From: Ceratodon purpureus
Lineage: Eukaryota > Streptophyta > Bryopsida > Pseudoditrichales > Ditrichaceae
Assembly: GCA_014871385.1 (NCBI GenBank)
Contig: CM026433.1
Coordinates: 6,025,585 to 6,089,584, forward strand
Length of the DNA stretch: 64,000 bases
Direction of reading: 5' to 3'
In this document: positions 46,823 through 57,944 of the stretch, in pieces
Numbering within the stretch: position 1 is the first letter of the stretch
How the letters are laid out: every line of letters starts with the position of its first letter
The notes under the pieces: model-generated
The model's database searches: none
Seen by the model: only the letters and a program-made list of their open reading frames with translations
Told to the model about the DNA's origin: nothing
Position numbers and translations under genes: made by a program

Positions 46823-47978
46823 AATTAGCTATGAGCTTTGAAAAACAGCACACTTCATATTCACTTCATAGTGATCACATGTTACACTTTGTGGAGCACA
46901 CTTCATATTCACTTCATAGTGATCACATGTTACACTTTGTGGACCACTTTATTGTGCTCTCCCCCAAACTCAACCCCACCGATCGGAGAATTTGGTGATC
47001 ATTCGGATGACTCTTCCATGGCACTTCGATGGACCTCGCAAGGAACTTTTCGAGCATTGACGTCAACAAGCTTCGCCGCGCTTCAATCGATCTAAAAATA
47101 AGGAGTTACGATGTCATGGTGGAGCAGCTGGAAGCCGAGCATCCGAATGATCAGGAGACACAATTGTTTTTCACCGGTTGAATGGAGCCGCAAGGCTTTG
47201 AAACATGCAATCGATCGAGAAAACTTCGTCAGAGGAGATGACTTAAGTTCGGTTTTCTCATCAGGAAATTCCAATTCCAGTAAACCACGGTGCGGATCAT
47301 GGGGAACTCCGGAGTCATGCACTTGATGGAGATCGATCAGTCTAGTTCCGCGCCGTGACCTTCGGGGCTACTTTTGGTACGTTTCACGTGTGTTGTAACA
47401 AAACTAGCGATCTTGATATGTTGGCTTTCCCGCTCTAGAAAGACGGAGTGGAAAGTCGCGACTGGATTGCTCTAGATCTTTTGCAGGTGAATGATCACCT
47501 AGCCTGGTCGAGTTCTGCAACGTACGGGGTGCTCTCGAAGTCGAGGTTGTGTTTCGTGCTGGAGGTTGATAATGTGGTCGCGCTGAAGTTTATTTATGGA
47601 TACTGGAGCACACATTGCATTCCGCTGGGTTGTCATACTTAAGTTGTCGAGCAGAGTAAACGTTTGGGGATTTTGAGGTTTTGGGGTATTTTTTAGATTG
47701 ATGTTGTAGCGTGTTTGTTCACGGGATCTGATGGGTTGTAGGTGGCGTTGTTAGGATTTGTGGAGTTGCATTATTTGTTAGCTTCTGGGTTTCAGGGTTC
47801 AGGGTTCAAGATGGGGAGACACTTTTGTCACCAGCATTGGAGGCCAAGCACCAGATCTGAGAGCTGGAAGAGGTGAAGTGGTGTTTGCAGAAGTTGGAGA
47901 AGTGCGCTTTGCTCAAAATTCGATTCAGCCTTTTTGATGCCTGCGGGGTTTTGTACAGACCTAGAACAGTAGGCGACG
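46823..47978. other. Upstream region of the proline-rich membrane protein gene
   Basis: Base composition rises in GC from about 47.0 kb. Part of this likely forms the promoter and 5' UTR of the gene starting at 47979. Open frames at 47035-47330 and 47448-47642 have no known domain. A 48-bp tandem duplication lies at 46847-46942. Confidence 0.4.
46847..46942. repeat. 48-bp perfect tandem duplication
   Basis: The unit starts AGCACACTTCATATTCACTT and ends ACACTTTGTGG. The two copies (46847-46894 and 46895-46942) are identical apart from what follows, so the event is recent. Confidence 0.9.
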
Positions 47979-48590
47979 ATGGCGGTTTTAGATCTAGCGA
48001 AGATTCGAAGAGCCCGATCCATTAGCTTCCTTCTGCTCCTCACATTCTCGTCCAGTGTCTCTGCCTCCGACTCTCCAACCTCCAACTTCACAGGGTACAG
48101 GTCACGCAGTAGTTCTATAATTTTCCAGGAGCAAGAGCTTGTCGGGAGGAAACTAGTTGCATTCCCACCGGGCCCGGATTTGGTTGTCTCTGGAGCGCCT
48201 GCTCGAGCACCGAGCCCCTCTACTTCTAAGCACCCTCCCCCTCCTTCATCCAACCCGCCTCGTGCTCCCCCGCCTCCTCCCTCTAACAAGCGACCGGCAT
48301 TGATTACTCCCAGTGCGGACGCGCCTGGAGCTGACTTGCCACCCAAGGATTTAAACACACCGCCGCCGTCAAGAAGCCCTCCGCCGCTCTTGGCTCCAAT
48401 ATCCTCCCAGGCTGAGACCTTGTCTACCAAGCAATCAAACACGGCAGTAATCCTGGGAGTCACTCTAGGAGTCGTCGTGGTTTTGGTGGTTTCAGTGTCA
48501 GCAGCAGCATTCTTCAAGCCAGATTGGCTGCCCTGCTGCAAAGGCCGCGACAGTCAGCTTAATCAGTACCAGCGACACATCCAAACTTAG
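47979..48590 (+). CDS. Secreted/single-pass membrane proline-rich protein
   Basis: 203 residues from ATG at 47979 (context GACGATGG). Residues about 14-29 (ISFLLLLTFSSSVSASD) form a signal peptide. Residues about 75-145 are rich in Pro and Ser (HPPPPSSNPPRAPPPPPSN), like cell-wall-associated extracellular segments. Residues about 155-178 (AVILGVTLGVVVVLVVSVSAA) are a transmembrane helix. A short cytosolic tail with two Cys (WLPCCKGRDSQ) could be palmitoylated (inference). The layout resembles the N-terminal part of plant class I formins or PERK-like receptor kinases, but no FH2 or kinase domain follows in the next kilobase, and a stop ends the frame. It may be a stand-alone wall sensor or anchor, or a truncated gene. 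Confidence 0.6.
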   Translation: MAVLDLAKIRRARSISFLLLLTFSSSVSASDSPTSNFTGYRSRSSSIIFQEQELVGRKLVAFPPGPDLVVSGAPARAPSPSTSKHPPPPSSNPPRAPPPPPSNKRPALITPSADAPGADLPPKDLNTPPPSRSPPPLLAPISSQAETLSTKQSNTAVILGVTLGVVVVLVVSVSAAAFFKPDWLPCCKGRDSQLNQYQRHIQT

Positions 48591-49518
48591 GATAAATCAT
48601 ATTCTACCCATTAGATATAATCAGGTTGCATCATCTTCCACATGGAGCACCGCAGCAACTAGCCAGAAATACAATTGACGTCCATACCAAGATGGAGACA
48701 TTTCTTCCAGCATATGTGCTTCTGCTAGAAATTCTCGGACAACATGGATTCAGACATCTTCGAAACGAACGATGTCTACACTATGATACTCTCCCATCTG
48801 ATTCTTTCATTGCCTAGCTGCTTGGTTTTAGTGCTGCTAACCTATCCAATTTGATCAGACTTAGGTTCGGAAGGGAAGTGATTTAACCATTCGGTGACAT
48901 TGCCAAGCACCTCAGTTATGGTATTGTTTTAAGTGAAGGCAAGAAGTTGGAGATAGTTTTGAACTTATATTGGAGAGCGATTTTTGGAGCTTTTTGGAGA
49001 TAGTTTAGAAGAGGAAGGCTGCAATGTGCTTCCATTGCAAGCAGATTCGAGGCAGATCAAAATTATGATTTGTGCAGTGAACATTTGTGGTGATGCTTTG
49101 AGCAAAGCAACCGCTAGCACTCCCAACAGGGTACCTGTGAATGGTGCAGTGATTTTCAGCGAACACTGGCTTACTGATTTTGTTCATATCTTAACATTGT
49201 GTGTAGTATTCTTTGTCAGTGCCACCAGTCGCTTGTGCAAATTTCTAGGTTTGCAATGTTTCCAACAATAACTTTAGGGTTGCACTGTTTTTACAAGCAG
49301 TGCATCATAGAGCGAAACTTGTTTTTACGACAGTTTGTTGACAGAGATTGAAGTTGATGCTTTCTGAGATTCAAACATTGCACTGCAGTGAAAAGTTTTG
49401 ATATCATGTTCTAGATCAGGATTGCTAAATTGTGTGTTTAGAGAATCATCTGATTAGGAGTAATGCATTAGATAACCAATGAGCTGCAATAGTGGTGAGT
49501 AGGTTATTGTACATTAGG
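48591..49518. other. 3' flank, no gene supported
   Basis: Probable 3' UTR of the proline-rich gene in the first part. A frame at 48984-49271 (+) has no known domain. The DNA becomes AT-rich before the palindrome at 49519. Confidence 0.4.
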
Positions 49519-50468
49519 GTCCAAGGCAGAATGGGGTTTGGGCAATTCTAGTGATGGTGTCCGACACTGCTGCCAACTTTGACACCCTCCACAGGACTAA
49601 AAAATTGCTATTTTACTCTGAAAATTTGGGAAAAATATCATCTCTATGTTGAGAATACGCATACCAAATCTCAAGTCCAGGAAACTTATGAAACAAAAGT
49701 TATCAAAGATTAACCACCATGGGGTAGCTATGAGAAAAGTTTCACAATTGCCGAATTTGACACCCTCCCAAGGATTGAGGAATTTTTTTTACCTATGGAA
49801 ATTTTGGAGTGGAAACACCTTCATGTTGATTTCATGTGTGAAAAAATCCAAGTCCAAAAGACCCACACATAAAATGAGATTCCAAATCTACCAATAGGTG
49901 TTGAGAGGAAAATCGTCTCACAACTTTGACAGCCTCCCTAGGGTCAAGAATTTGTTATTTTGAAATGAAATTTTTGGGGCAAAATCATTTTTGATTTGAT
50001 AACACGTGTGAAAAATTTCATTTCAAAATAACAAATTCTTGACCCTAGGGAGGCTGTCAAAGTTGTGAGACGATTTTCCTCTCAACACCTATTGGTAGAT
50101 TTGGAATCTCATTTTATGTGTGGGTCTTTTGGACTTGGATTTTTTCACACATGAAATCAACATGAAGGTGTTTCCACTCCAAAATTTCCATAGGTAAAAA
50201 AAATTCCTCAATCCTTGGGAGGGTGTCAAATTCGGCAATTGTGAAACTTTTCTCATAGCTACCCCATGGTGGTTAATCTTTGATAACTTTTGTTTCATAA
50301 GTTTCCTGGACTTGAGATTTGGTATGCGTATTCTCAACATAGAGATGATATTTTTCCCAAATTTTCAGAGTAAAATAGCAATTTTTTAGTCCTGTGGAGG
50401 GTGTCAAAGTTGGCAGCAGTGTCGGACACTATCACTGGAATTGCCCAAACGCCATTCTGCCTTGGACC
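49519..50468. repeat. 0.95-kb near-perfect palindrome (long inverted repeat)
   Basis: Arms of about 457 bp (49519-49975 and 50011-50468) are inverted copies around a spacer of about 35 bp. An 83-codon frame is identical on opposite strands (49646-49897 + and 50089-50340 -), so at least 252 bp are perfectly matched; only a few mismatches occur near the outer ends. Each arm holds three diverged direct units of roughly 185 bp marked by TTGACA(C/G)CCTCC. The whole could fold into a long hairpin. A GTACAT word occurs 3-5 bp outside both ends and could be a target duplication. I take it as a foldback-type element or recent inverted duplication rather than a gene. Confidence 0.88.
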
Positions 50469-51567
50469 ATACAGTACATACTTGGGTGTCCACTTTTCAA
50501 TCACAAACCTTGATCTTCATGATCCAAGGATGTAGGATGCAAGTTGAAAAGAGAGAAGGTTATGAGTTGCAACTTGTTATGGTGATTGGTTGCCAATGGG
50601 ATGATGCCACGTTAGCATTGAAAAAGTCAACAACCGGATATGTATGGAAAGAATTATAGATAAACTATTGCAGTGTGTCTAAAAAAGAACTACAATCATC
50701 TAATTATGAATCTCACCTAGGTGTCTACAAAAAAACTATTGTAATAGACTACTTTGAAAAATACTTTGAAGTTGATGTATAAATGGAAGCTGTAAAATTT
50801 TAATTTTAGTGGCTCTATTCATATGGTTAAATTTATGAATATAATCACTAATTTTTTATAGTGACTTTTCAAACATAGAATTCAAAAAAAAATCTAAATT
50901 TGATTATAGACAAACATTAACAATTTAAAATTTTTCTTTTGGAATGGATTTGAAATGAGATAAATTTGAAGTGATGACTTTTGGAAATTTTTATATTTAT
51001 TAAATCTATGACCATATATTTGCAAGGCCTCTTTAAAGGAATAGTTTGTAGAATTTATAAATTCCAAAAACTATGATTGATGTATTTGAATTACAAAAGT
51101 GATTTTTTTTTATAAAGTGAAGAATGACAATAAAAATCAAATTATACTTAAATACAAGTCTTTCACTCATTTATAAGAATTTTTAATTTTTATATAATTT
51201 GAAAGTAATTCAAGTGATGCAAATTCTTTCATGATGTGTAAAGGCTTTTAAACCATTGATAAAGTTTTACTACAAATGCAAATTAAAACTACACATTTTA
51301 CATCATCCTCAAATAAACTTTCCACAAATTTGAAAAATGGGATGCCATATATATGACCCAGTTAACCCATCATTGATATTAATTAAAGACATTCAAAAAT
51401 TCAATAGCAGTACATTTGTGTCCATCTATGTTTTGAAACACTAACTATGTTCATGTGTGGAACGTAATGTATGAGTGATATTGTAGGCATTTGCTTATTG
51501 GTCTATGTACACAGAAAAGAGCCTCTACCAAGATCTTAATGCCTGTACTGCAGGCTTGTAAATTAGA
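50469..51567. other. AT-rich DNA with a possible weak Copia fragment
   Basis: A frame at 50441-50659 (+) ends with KKSTTGYVW, which weakly recalls the RRSTTGYVF motif of Copia RNase H. It is too short to call. The rest is AT-rich without supported features. Confidence 0.3.
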
Positions 51568-52290
51568 TGAAACATTTTTGTCACAAATTAAGAAAGGCCG
51601 CTTATGAATCACAAGAGAAATTAATCACAAATTAATTCATGGCTGTCAGTTAGTTACTCAAAGGAGACTTTTTTTATTACAAACCAGGCCGTGAATCACG
51701 GGAGGAATTATTGTCATAAATTAGAACTGGGTTGTCAGTCAGTCAGTTAGGGGAGACATTTTTGTCACAAATTACAGAGAAGTTATTGTCACCAATTAAG
51801 ACAGATTTATTAGGTAGTGAGTCAGACGAGAAATTTTTGTCACAAATCAAGACATGGTTGTGAATCACGGGAGCAATTATTGTTACAAATCAGTTCAGGG
51901 TTGTCAATTAGTCAGCTAGGGGAGACATTTCTGGCAAAAAAATAGTACAAGGCTATCAGTTAGTCGGTGAGGCTAGGGAGACTTTTTGGTCACAAATCAA
52001 GATGGGTCTATGAATCACCAGAGAAATTATGGTCACAAATTATGGTCACAAATTAAATTAGGATTGTCAATCAAGGATATGAATCAAGAAAAATATTATT
52101 CACAAATTCAAACATGTTTATTAATTAAAGAAACATTTTTGTCACAAATCAAAGTTAGGGTTGTAAATCATGGAAGAAATTATTGTTACAAATTAGGACA
52201 AGGAAATAATTAGGGAAGATATTTTTGTCACAAATTAAAACATGGCTATTAATCAAAGGAAGACATTTTTGTCACAAATTAGGACAAAGT
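51568..52290. repeat. Degenerate tandem-repeat field built on GTCACAAATTA
   Basis: About a dozen copies of TTTTTGTCACAAATTA and variants alternate with TGAATCACGGGAG and GGTTGTCAGTTAGTCAG(T)TAGG words, with short spacing (about 50-70 bp) and a higher-order period near 125-190 bp. No coding sequence. It looks like a decaying minisatellite. Confidence 0.75.
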
Positions 52291-55187
52291 GCTAAGGTCA
52301 AGTGACATGAGGAGTGACATGAGGGGTGAATGACGTTCCTACTCATGAGCCGTATGTCCATACCAAAGATGAAGGCAGCACCAAATCTGCTTTGGCCGGT
52401 GTACAATTTTCGAACTAAGTCTTGCCGGTGCTGTTAGGAACTGCATAATTAGTAACAGCAAACTAAAACTTTTGATTCATCGATTTGCAATGCAAGAAAT
52501 AATCAATTCAGTACCTAGGTTTTTCCCAGTAAAGTACAGGATGATCAAATTTTACCCAAAAACACAAAAACAATCACGGCAGCACTGTTCGTAGGCAGCT
52601 AATAATTCACATACTGTCAAACTCGACATAGCCATCTGGGATTTGTGCAAGAGAAGGGACACCATCTGTCAAGGGCTGGGAACAGGTTAAGTCCGTGACT
52701 ATTTCTGGATGGACTTGAGGGGCTTCCTGTCTTCCACAACAACTGAATGGTGAACATGGTGAACAGGCTGACAGTGCAATAATATAAGAATTTGGAGAAG
52801 CCTCCAATATGCATCATTGTACCCGTTTTTGCTTCACCATGTGAACTAAGAATCCCGAATCTAGATAATATTACACACTCAATTTCTTCCTTTTTGTAAT
52901 ATGTAAGGGCTACATGATGTTAGTAGATTTAAAAGGCCTGTTTTGTCTTCCTGGTTGTGCACAAAGAATGTTTTGGAGCAGTGTTTGGGAGAATGATAAA
53001 TATGACTGAAAAGTGTTGGAAGCAACCGAATGATTGTATTCCTTCTGCTGCTCCTATTATTTGTCACAAAGCTCCATACAACCTTATGACAAATGACAGA
53101 CAAGGAAATGCTGAAGACAGACAAGGAGTACCAGGTCGTCGCAAGAATCTCAACCTACCACGAGGGTATTGCTCGCCCATTATATCACATTCTTCGACAT
53201 CGCTACCCCATCGCCGATTTATGCTCATTGATGAACCTAGATGATGACGACAATGCACGAGTGAGAAATGCAAGTGCTAAATTTTCCGAAGGGAAAAGGT
53301 GAGGTTTCTCTATGAATGTGGCACCAATATTGAGAGAACTGATGTCAAGGAAACAGAGATCAATATTTAGTGACTAATTGCAAACAGCGACTGTGCCACT
53401 TAGACGACCATATTGTAAGAGAGCAGGTCTATGCATCATCAAAATCACAAAACCAGCAACCATGTCATTTATCTAGGCTGCAGAAGCCAACTTTCTGACT
53501 TTCACATCGCAATACAATGACGGTGTAGTAGTATAACTTAAAATTTGCCAAGTGGCTATGTACTGGTAGGTAAATTCTGTACTGGGAAATTTCAAGTACA
53601 GGAAGAGAGACCGCTATTCTCAACCAATCAACAGAGCAACCTTACCCCCCATCTAATACGCATGCATCAAGTGACAGCCCGGTTGAAGATGGGTTAGGTG
53701 AAGTCACAGGTACTACAACACTGTGAATCTGATTATGAGGGAGATTAGCGGATATCGACTAGCATACCATACTTAAATAAACGCGCTTACTGGTGAATGC
53801 AACGCTCTCTGAGTACTGACCGATCTGGACCTTGTTAAAAATCTCTGATCAGCTGTGCAAAATGCAAGGCCCTCTGGTTCGTTAAACTACCAGTTTTTGA
53901 TCAAGCGAAGATTGGGATCACGGCCAGCATTTTGAATTTTCAACGTTGACTGTTTCGGTTTCCAAGTTCACATTAATTTTGATCTCCGACTACCTTCACG
54001 AGTACATCTTTTTTCCAGAAATTTGAAGCCAAGGAGCTCACAAGAATCATAGAAACGGAAACACTAGTTGTGAAGGTGTTTCCACATTATTTTGCACTGA
54101 AACTAGTTGTAGTTTGTTGATGGGCACATAGCATTCATCATTTCGAGAGAACTATATTCAGAACCTTCCGAGCCTCAATCTAAGCTCCAGCGTGTGAGTC
54201 TTCAAAGAGGGGGTCGCTTGGCTTTCTTGTTCGGAGTACTACTCACCTCTTGGTCAATTTCAACTTCATGAACCGCAACGGTGACACACTCATGAGCCAA
54301 AGCTTTCAAAGTTTGTACAGCATTGGCTCTAGACGTCTGCTATCCTATTCCGGCATTCATTGTCGTACCTCCTCCTGCAATAGACTTCACTTGTGCCAGG
54401 AAACCACATATCCACCGTCTCTATTTAATTTCTACTGCAGCGGTTTCCATACATCAGCAAGGCTGTTAATGTGGTTCTAGAGCTCTGACTTATACCAAGT
54501 TAGCAGAGATAAATTGCGTCCTTGTTAGAACCGGCAGCTTTGTAGAGTCCTTCAAAAGTATGGTGTTGTGAGCTGGTGAAGAGCAATATGGCCGACTCGT
54601 GTTGGAGCAGTGCGTTGCGATGCTTGTTGCATCGTCATGGTGGCCAGGTGCTTTCTCACTGATTCTTTCAAAACCTTGTTCTTGTACCACTTGAGAGCTG
54701 GTTTGAATGTTAGATGTTCCTCCATCTCTTTAAAATCATTCTTAAGAAATTGTGGCTGCTCAAGCTTTCTGATGATAATGTGAGCATTCTCTTGTGAGTG
54801 ACCAGTGTCGTTAGACAGCCATACAAAGTCCCAGACAGCATTTTATTCTTAGTTTTTGATAGCGGTCTCAGAGAGCTTCACGAAAACCTTGCAATTTCAA
54901 CCTGACTTTCCTTGATTGTTATAATACGTGTTGAGTTCGACGAAGTCCTTTTCGCTGGTTGAGTCTCAAATTCTTCGTGATGCTTCGTTGCATCTAATCT
55001 GCAAGGTTATTCAACAGAAAGCCTGATACTATTAATAGATCAATACTCCTCTCATTAGTTCTCTTGTTAGGAACAGTACAGTAGCTCCAGGGTTATCCCT
55101 TGCTCTAAGGAAACGACGAAGTCGTGTAAGATCAAGGAGAAGTTAGATGGATATTAACCTATTACCTAACCTAACGATCCGCCACAG
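52291..55187. other. Intergenic region upstream of the NPF gene
   Basis: No gene is supported. Short frames on both strands lack domains. The first exon and promoter of the NPF transporter should lie near the right end (probably 54.5-55.18 kb), but I could not choose a start codon. Confidence 0.4.
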
Positions 55188-57944
55188 GTACAAGAGCACA
55201 TTTCTTCAAGTGAACAGGACCATGGCATTGGGTCTGATAGCAGCAAAGAGATTGTAGCATGTGGAGGCAACGAAGCACATGATGATAGTGCAAAACCTTG
55301 CAGAATCGGTGGCTGGAAGACTACACCTTATATATTTGGTAAGCCATTTATTCCTTAGCGTGAACTCGCTATGCTAATGAACACACGCTATTCGTCTGAT
55401 TTTCTCTAGCAAATCGAAGCATCGCTGAGACAGAAGAACACGGCCAGACAGGGTTGTCAGAGAATTTCTACTTAGTTCCACTTGAACGAAGCTGACACAT
55501 TTTTTCCTTTGCAGGAAATGAGCTGGGTGAACGGCTAGCAGGTTTTGGACTATCAATGAACCTGATTACATTCCTCACTTTGGAGATGCACATGCCGACA
55601 GTCAAAGCTGCAAACATCATCACAAACTTTGGAGGAACATGTGGCCTGACCCCACTGGTAGGAGCATTCATTGCAGATGCATACCTTGGGCGCTTCAAGA
55701 CCATTGCCATTACCTCTGTCATTTACATGCTGGTAATGATTTCTTCACAAACCCCTACGTCATGCTGAAATATTTGTATGCATCATCATACTAGCTCAAG
55801 GTATCTCCATAATATCCCCAAATAGTGACACACTCATCAGTTCCTGATTATTTGAGATATAATATGAGGTATTGAACTTGTCTCCGCAATCTGTTATTAC
55901 CAAAGAGTTTAACATGAACTTCTTCTTCAGTTCATTCTGATTCTCTGCTCATACTCTTGAAGATATTTGGGTGGTCTTCTAATACGTTCTAGGACATAAA
56001 CCTTATGTACAAGTCATCTTAAAATAACGCTAAGGTATTTTAAGATGACTTCACACTTACCTTGCTCTGGCATGTGTACAGGGAGTCATACTCTTGACAT
56101 TATCTGCAACACTATCCTCTCTCCGACCACCGCAATGCAATTACCACCTCGCAGTATCAAGTCTCTGCGAAGAGCCCACAACAAAGCAACTTTGGTACTT
56201 CTACACCTCGCTGTTTCTGCTAGCAGTCGGTACAGGAGGGATCAGGCCTAACACAGCCGCATTCGGAGCAGACCAGTTCAACCCTTTGGATCCAAAGGAG
56301 AAAAACCAGCTCTGGCATTTCTTCAACTGGTACTATTTCAGTGTAGGACTCTCTATCCTTGGAGCAGTCACCGTGATAGTGTATGTACAAGATAATGTGG
56401 GATGGGCATGGGGATTTGGGATTCCAGCCGTAGCCATGGCGCTTGCTTTGGTGAGTTTCTTCATTGGAGCTCCGATCTTCCGGTATATACCGCCAGTTGG
56501 GAGTCCCTTCACTCGGCTTGCCCAGGTGATTGTGGCTTCATTTCGGAAGAGACGCCTCGCATTACCTAGTGACGCTTCCTTGCTGCACACAAGGGATGAC
56601 AAAGGTGGAGTAAGCAGCTACCCGGCGGTTGTCGAACTCCGTCACAGCAATCAGTTTACGTGAGTGGAGCGTAACTCTTGATATTGTCTCTCAATTTCAT
56701 GAAAATATTTTGCTAAATATTATACTGCTTATAAGACAATTGTCACCATATACACCTTGAGCTCCATAAGCATGTCTAACTAAAAGAAAGATAAAGACTA
56801 GTTTACGGAAGAGAACTAAATCATCTGCTGCGTTCATATAATCTTTCCGTATCGTCCAAGTAGAAAAGCCCATGTAGCACATTCTTGCCCTGAACAAACT
56901 TCAAGTTAATGAGCACAATATTTGTATGGTTTCAGGTTTTTAGATAAGGCTGCGATCAAGGAAGATGACAGCGCGAGCTCACACACAAGCCGGTGGCGCC
57001 TCTGCACTGTCCACCAAGTCGAGGAGCTCAAGTCGCTGATGCGCATGGCACCAATCTGGACAACCACCATCCTCGTCTCCACAGTCATAGTCCAGCAAGG
57101 CACCTTCTCCGTGCAGCAAGCCCGCAGCATGGATAGGTATGTTGGACCCAATCCAAAACTGCCCGCTCCAATTCTCTGCTTCTTTTGACATCAATTCTAC
57201 TCAGTCTACTCAAAAAAAGGTTGAATTAGAACACCCTAGTCCTCCAGGTACTCATTTCTTCGTTACATATTGAATCCGTATATGTGCAGACACATGGGAA
57301 CCAAATTTGAAATTCCAGCCGCCTCCTTCGGAGTGTTTGGTATACTCATGCTCCTGATTTGGGTTCCAATATACGATCTCTTCGTCATGCGCTGGCTCAA
57401 GAAAGCCACTGGCAACGAGAGAGGCATCACGTCCCTCCAGCGGATCGGCACAGGGCTCTTCATAGCGATCCTGGCTATGGTGGCTGCAGCGATTGTAGAA
57501 GTGAAACGTCGAAACGCAGCCCACCGATACGGCCTCCTCGACAGACCAGATCTCATGATCCCAGTCTCCGCCTTCTGGTTGGTCCCCCAGCATTGTCTCT
57601 TCGGCCTCGCAGAATCATTTGTGTTCATAGGAGAGCTGGAGTTTTTCTACGACCAGTCACCCGAAAGCATGCGCAGCACAGGCACCGCGCTGTTCTGGAG
57701 CACCTTCGCAATCGGAAACTATGTCAGCACGGTGCTGGTGACTCTGATCAGTAAGAAGACAGACTGGCTTGAAAACAACTTGAACCGGGCACACCTCGAC
57801 TACTTCTACTGGTTTCTCGCTGTTCTCAGTGTTGTCAACTTGATGTGTTTCCTCGTCTCCGCCACCTGGTTCAGGTACAGGAATGAAGGGGTGGAACCAG
57901 ATCCGGAGACTGCGCCTGAAAGCGAACTGGCAAACAAAACTTAA
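55188..57944 (+). CDS. NPF (NRT1/PTR family) proton-coupled transporter
   Basis: Exons 55188-55338, 55515-55732, 56082-56659, 56936-57136 and 57290-57944 join in phase (GT-AG each) into about 600 codons ending in ANKT-stop. The N-terminus is incomplete: the first visible exon follows an acceptor (GCCACAG), so a short starting exon lies upstream. Family hallmarks are the proton-coupling ExxER motif (NELGERLAGFG), then NFGGTCGLTPLVGAFIADAY, FGADQFNPLDPKEKNQLWHF with FFNWYYF, and NQFTFLDKAAI in the central loop. Later come GLAESFVFIGELEFFYDQSP and MRSTGTALFWSTFAIGNYVS. About 12 membrane helices are expected. Members carry nitrate, peptides, hormones or other solutes across the plasma membrane or tonoplast; the substrate cannot be told from sequence. 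No breaks are seen. Confidence 0.93.

Noticed and set aside
49646-50340. The two identical 83-codon ORFs as a duplicated gene
   Set aside because: They are mirror images in the palindrome, have no known domain, and come from AT-rich repeat units; identity reflects the inverted repeat.
50441-50659. Copia retrotransposon RNase H fragment
   Set aside because: Only KKSTTGYVW recalls the family; the rest of the frame does not match and no LTRs are seen.
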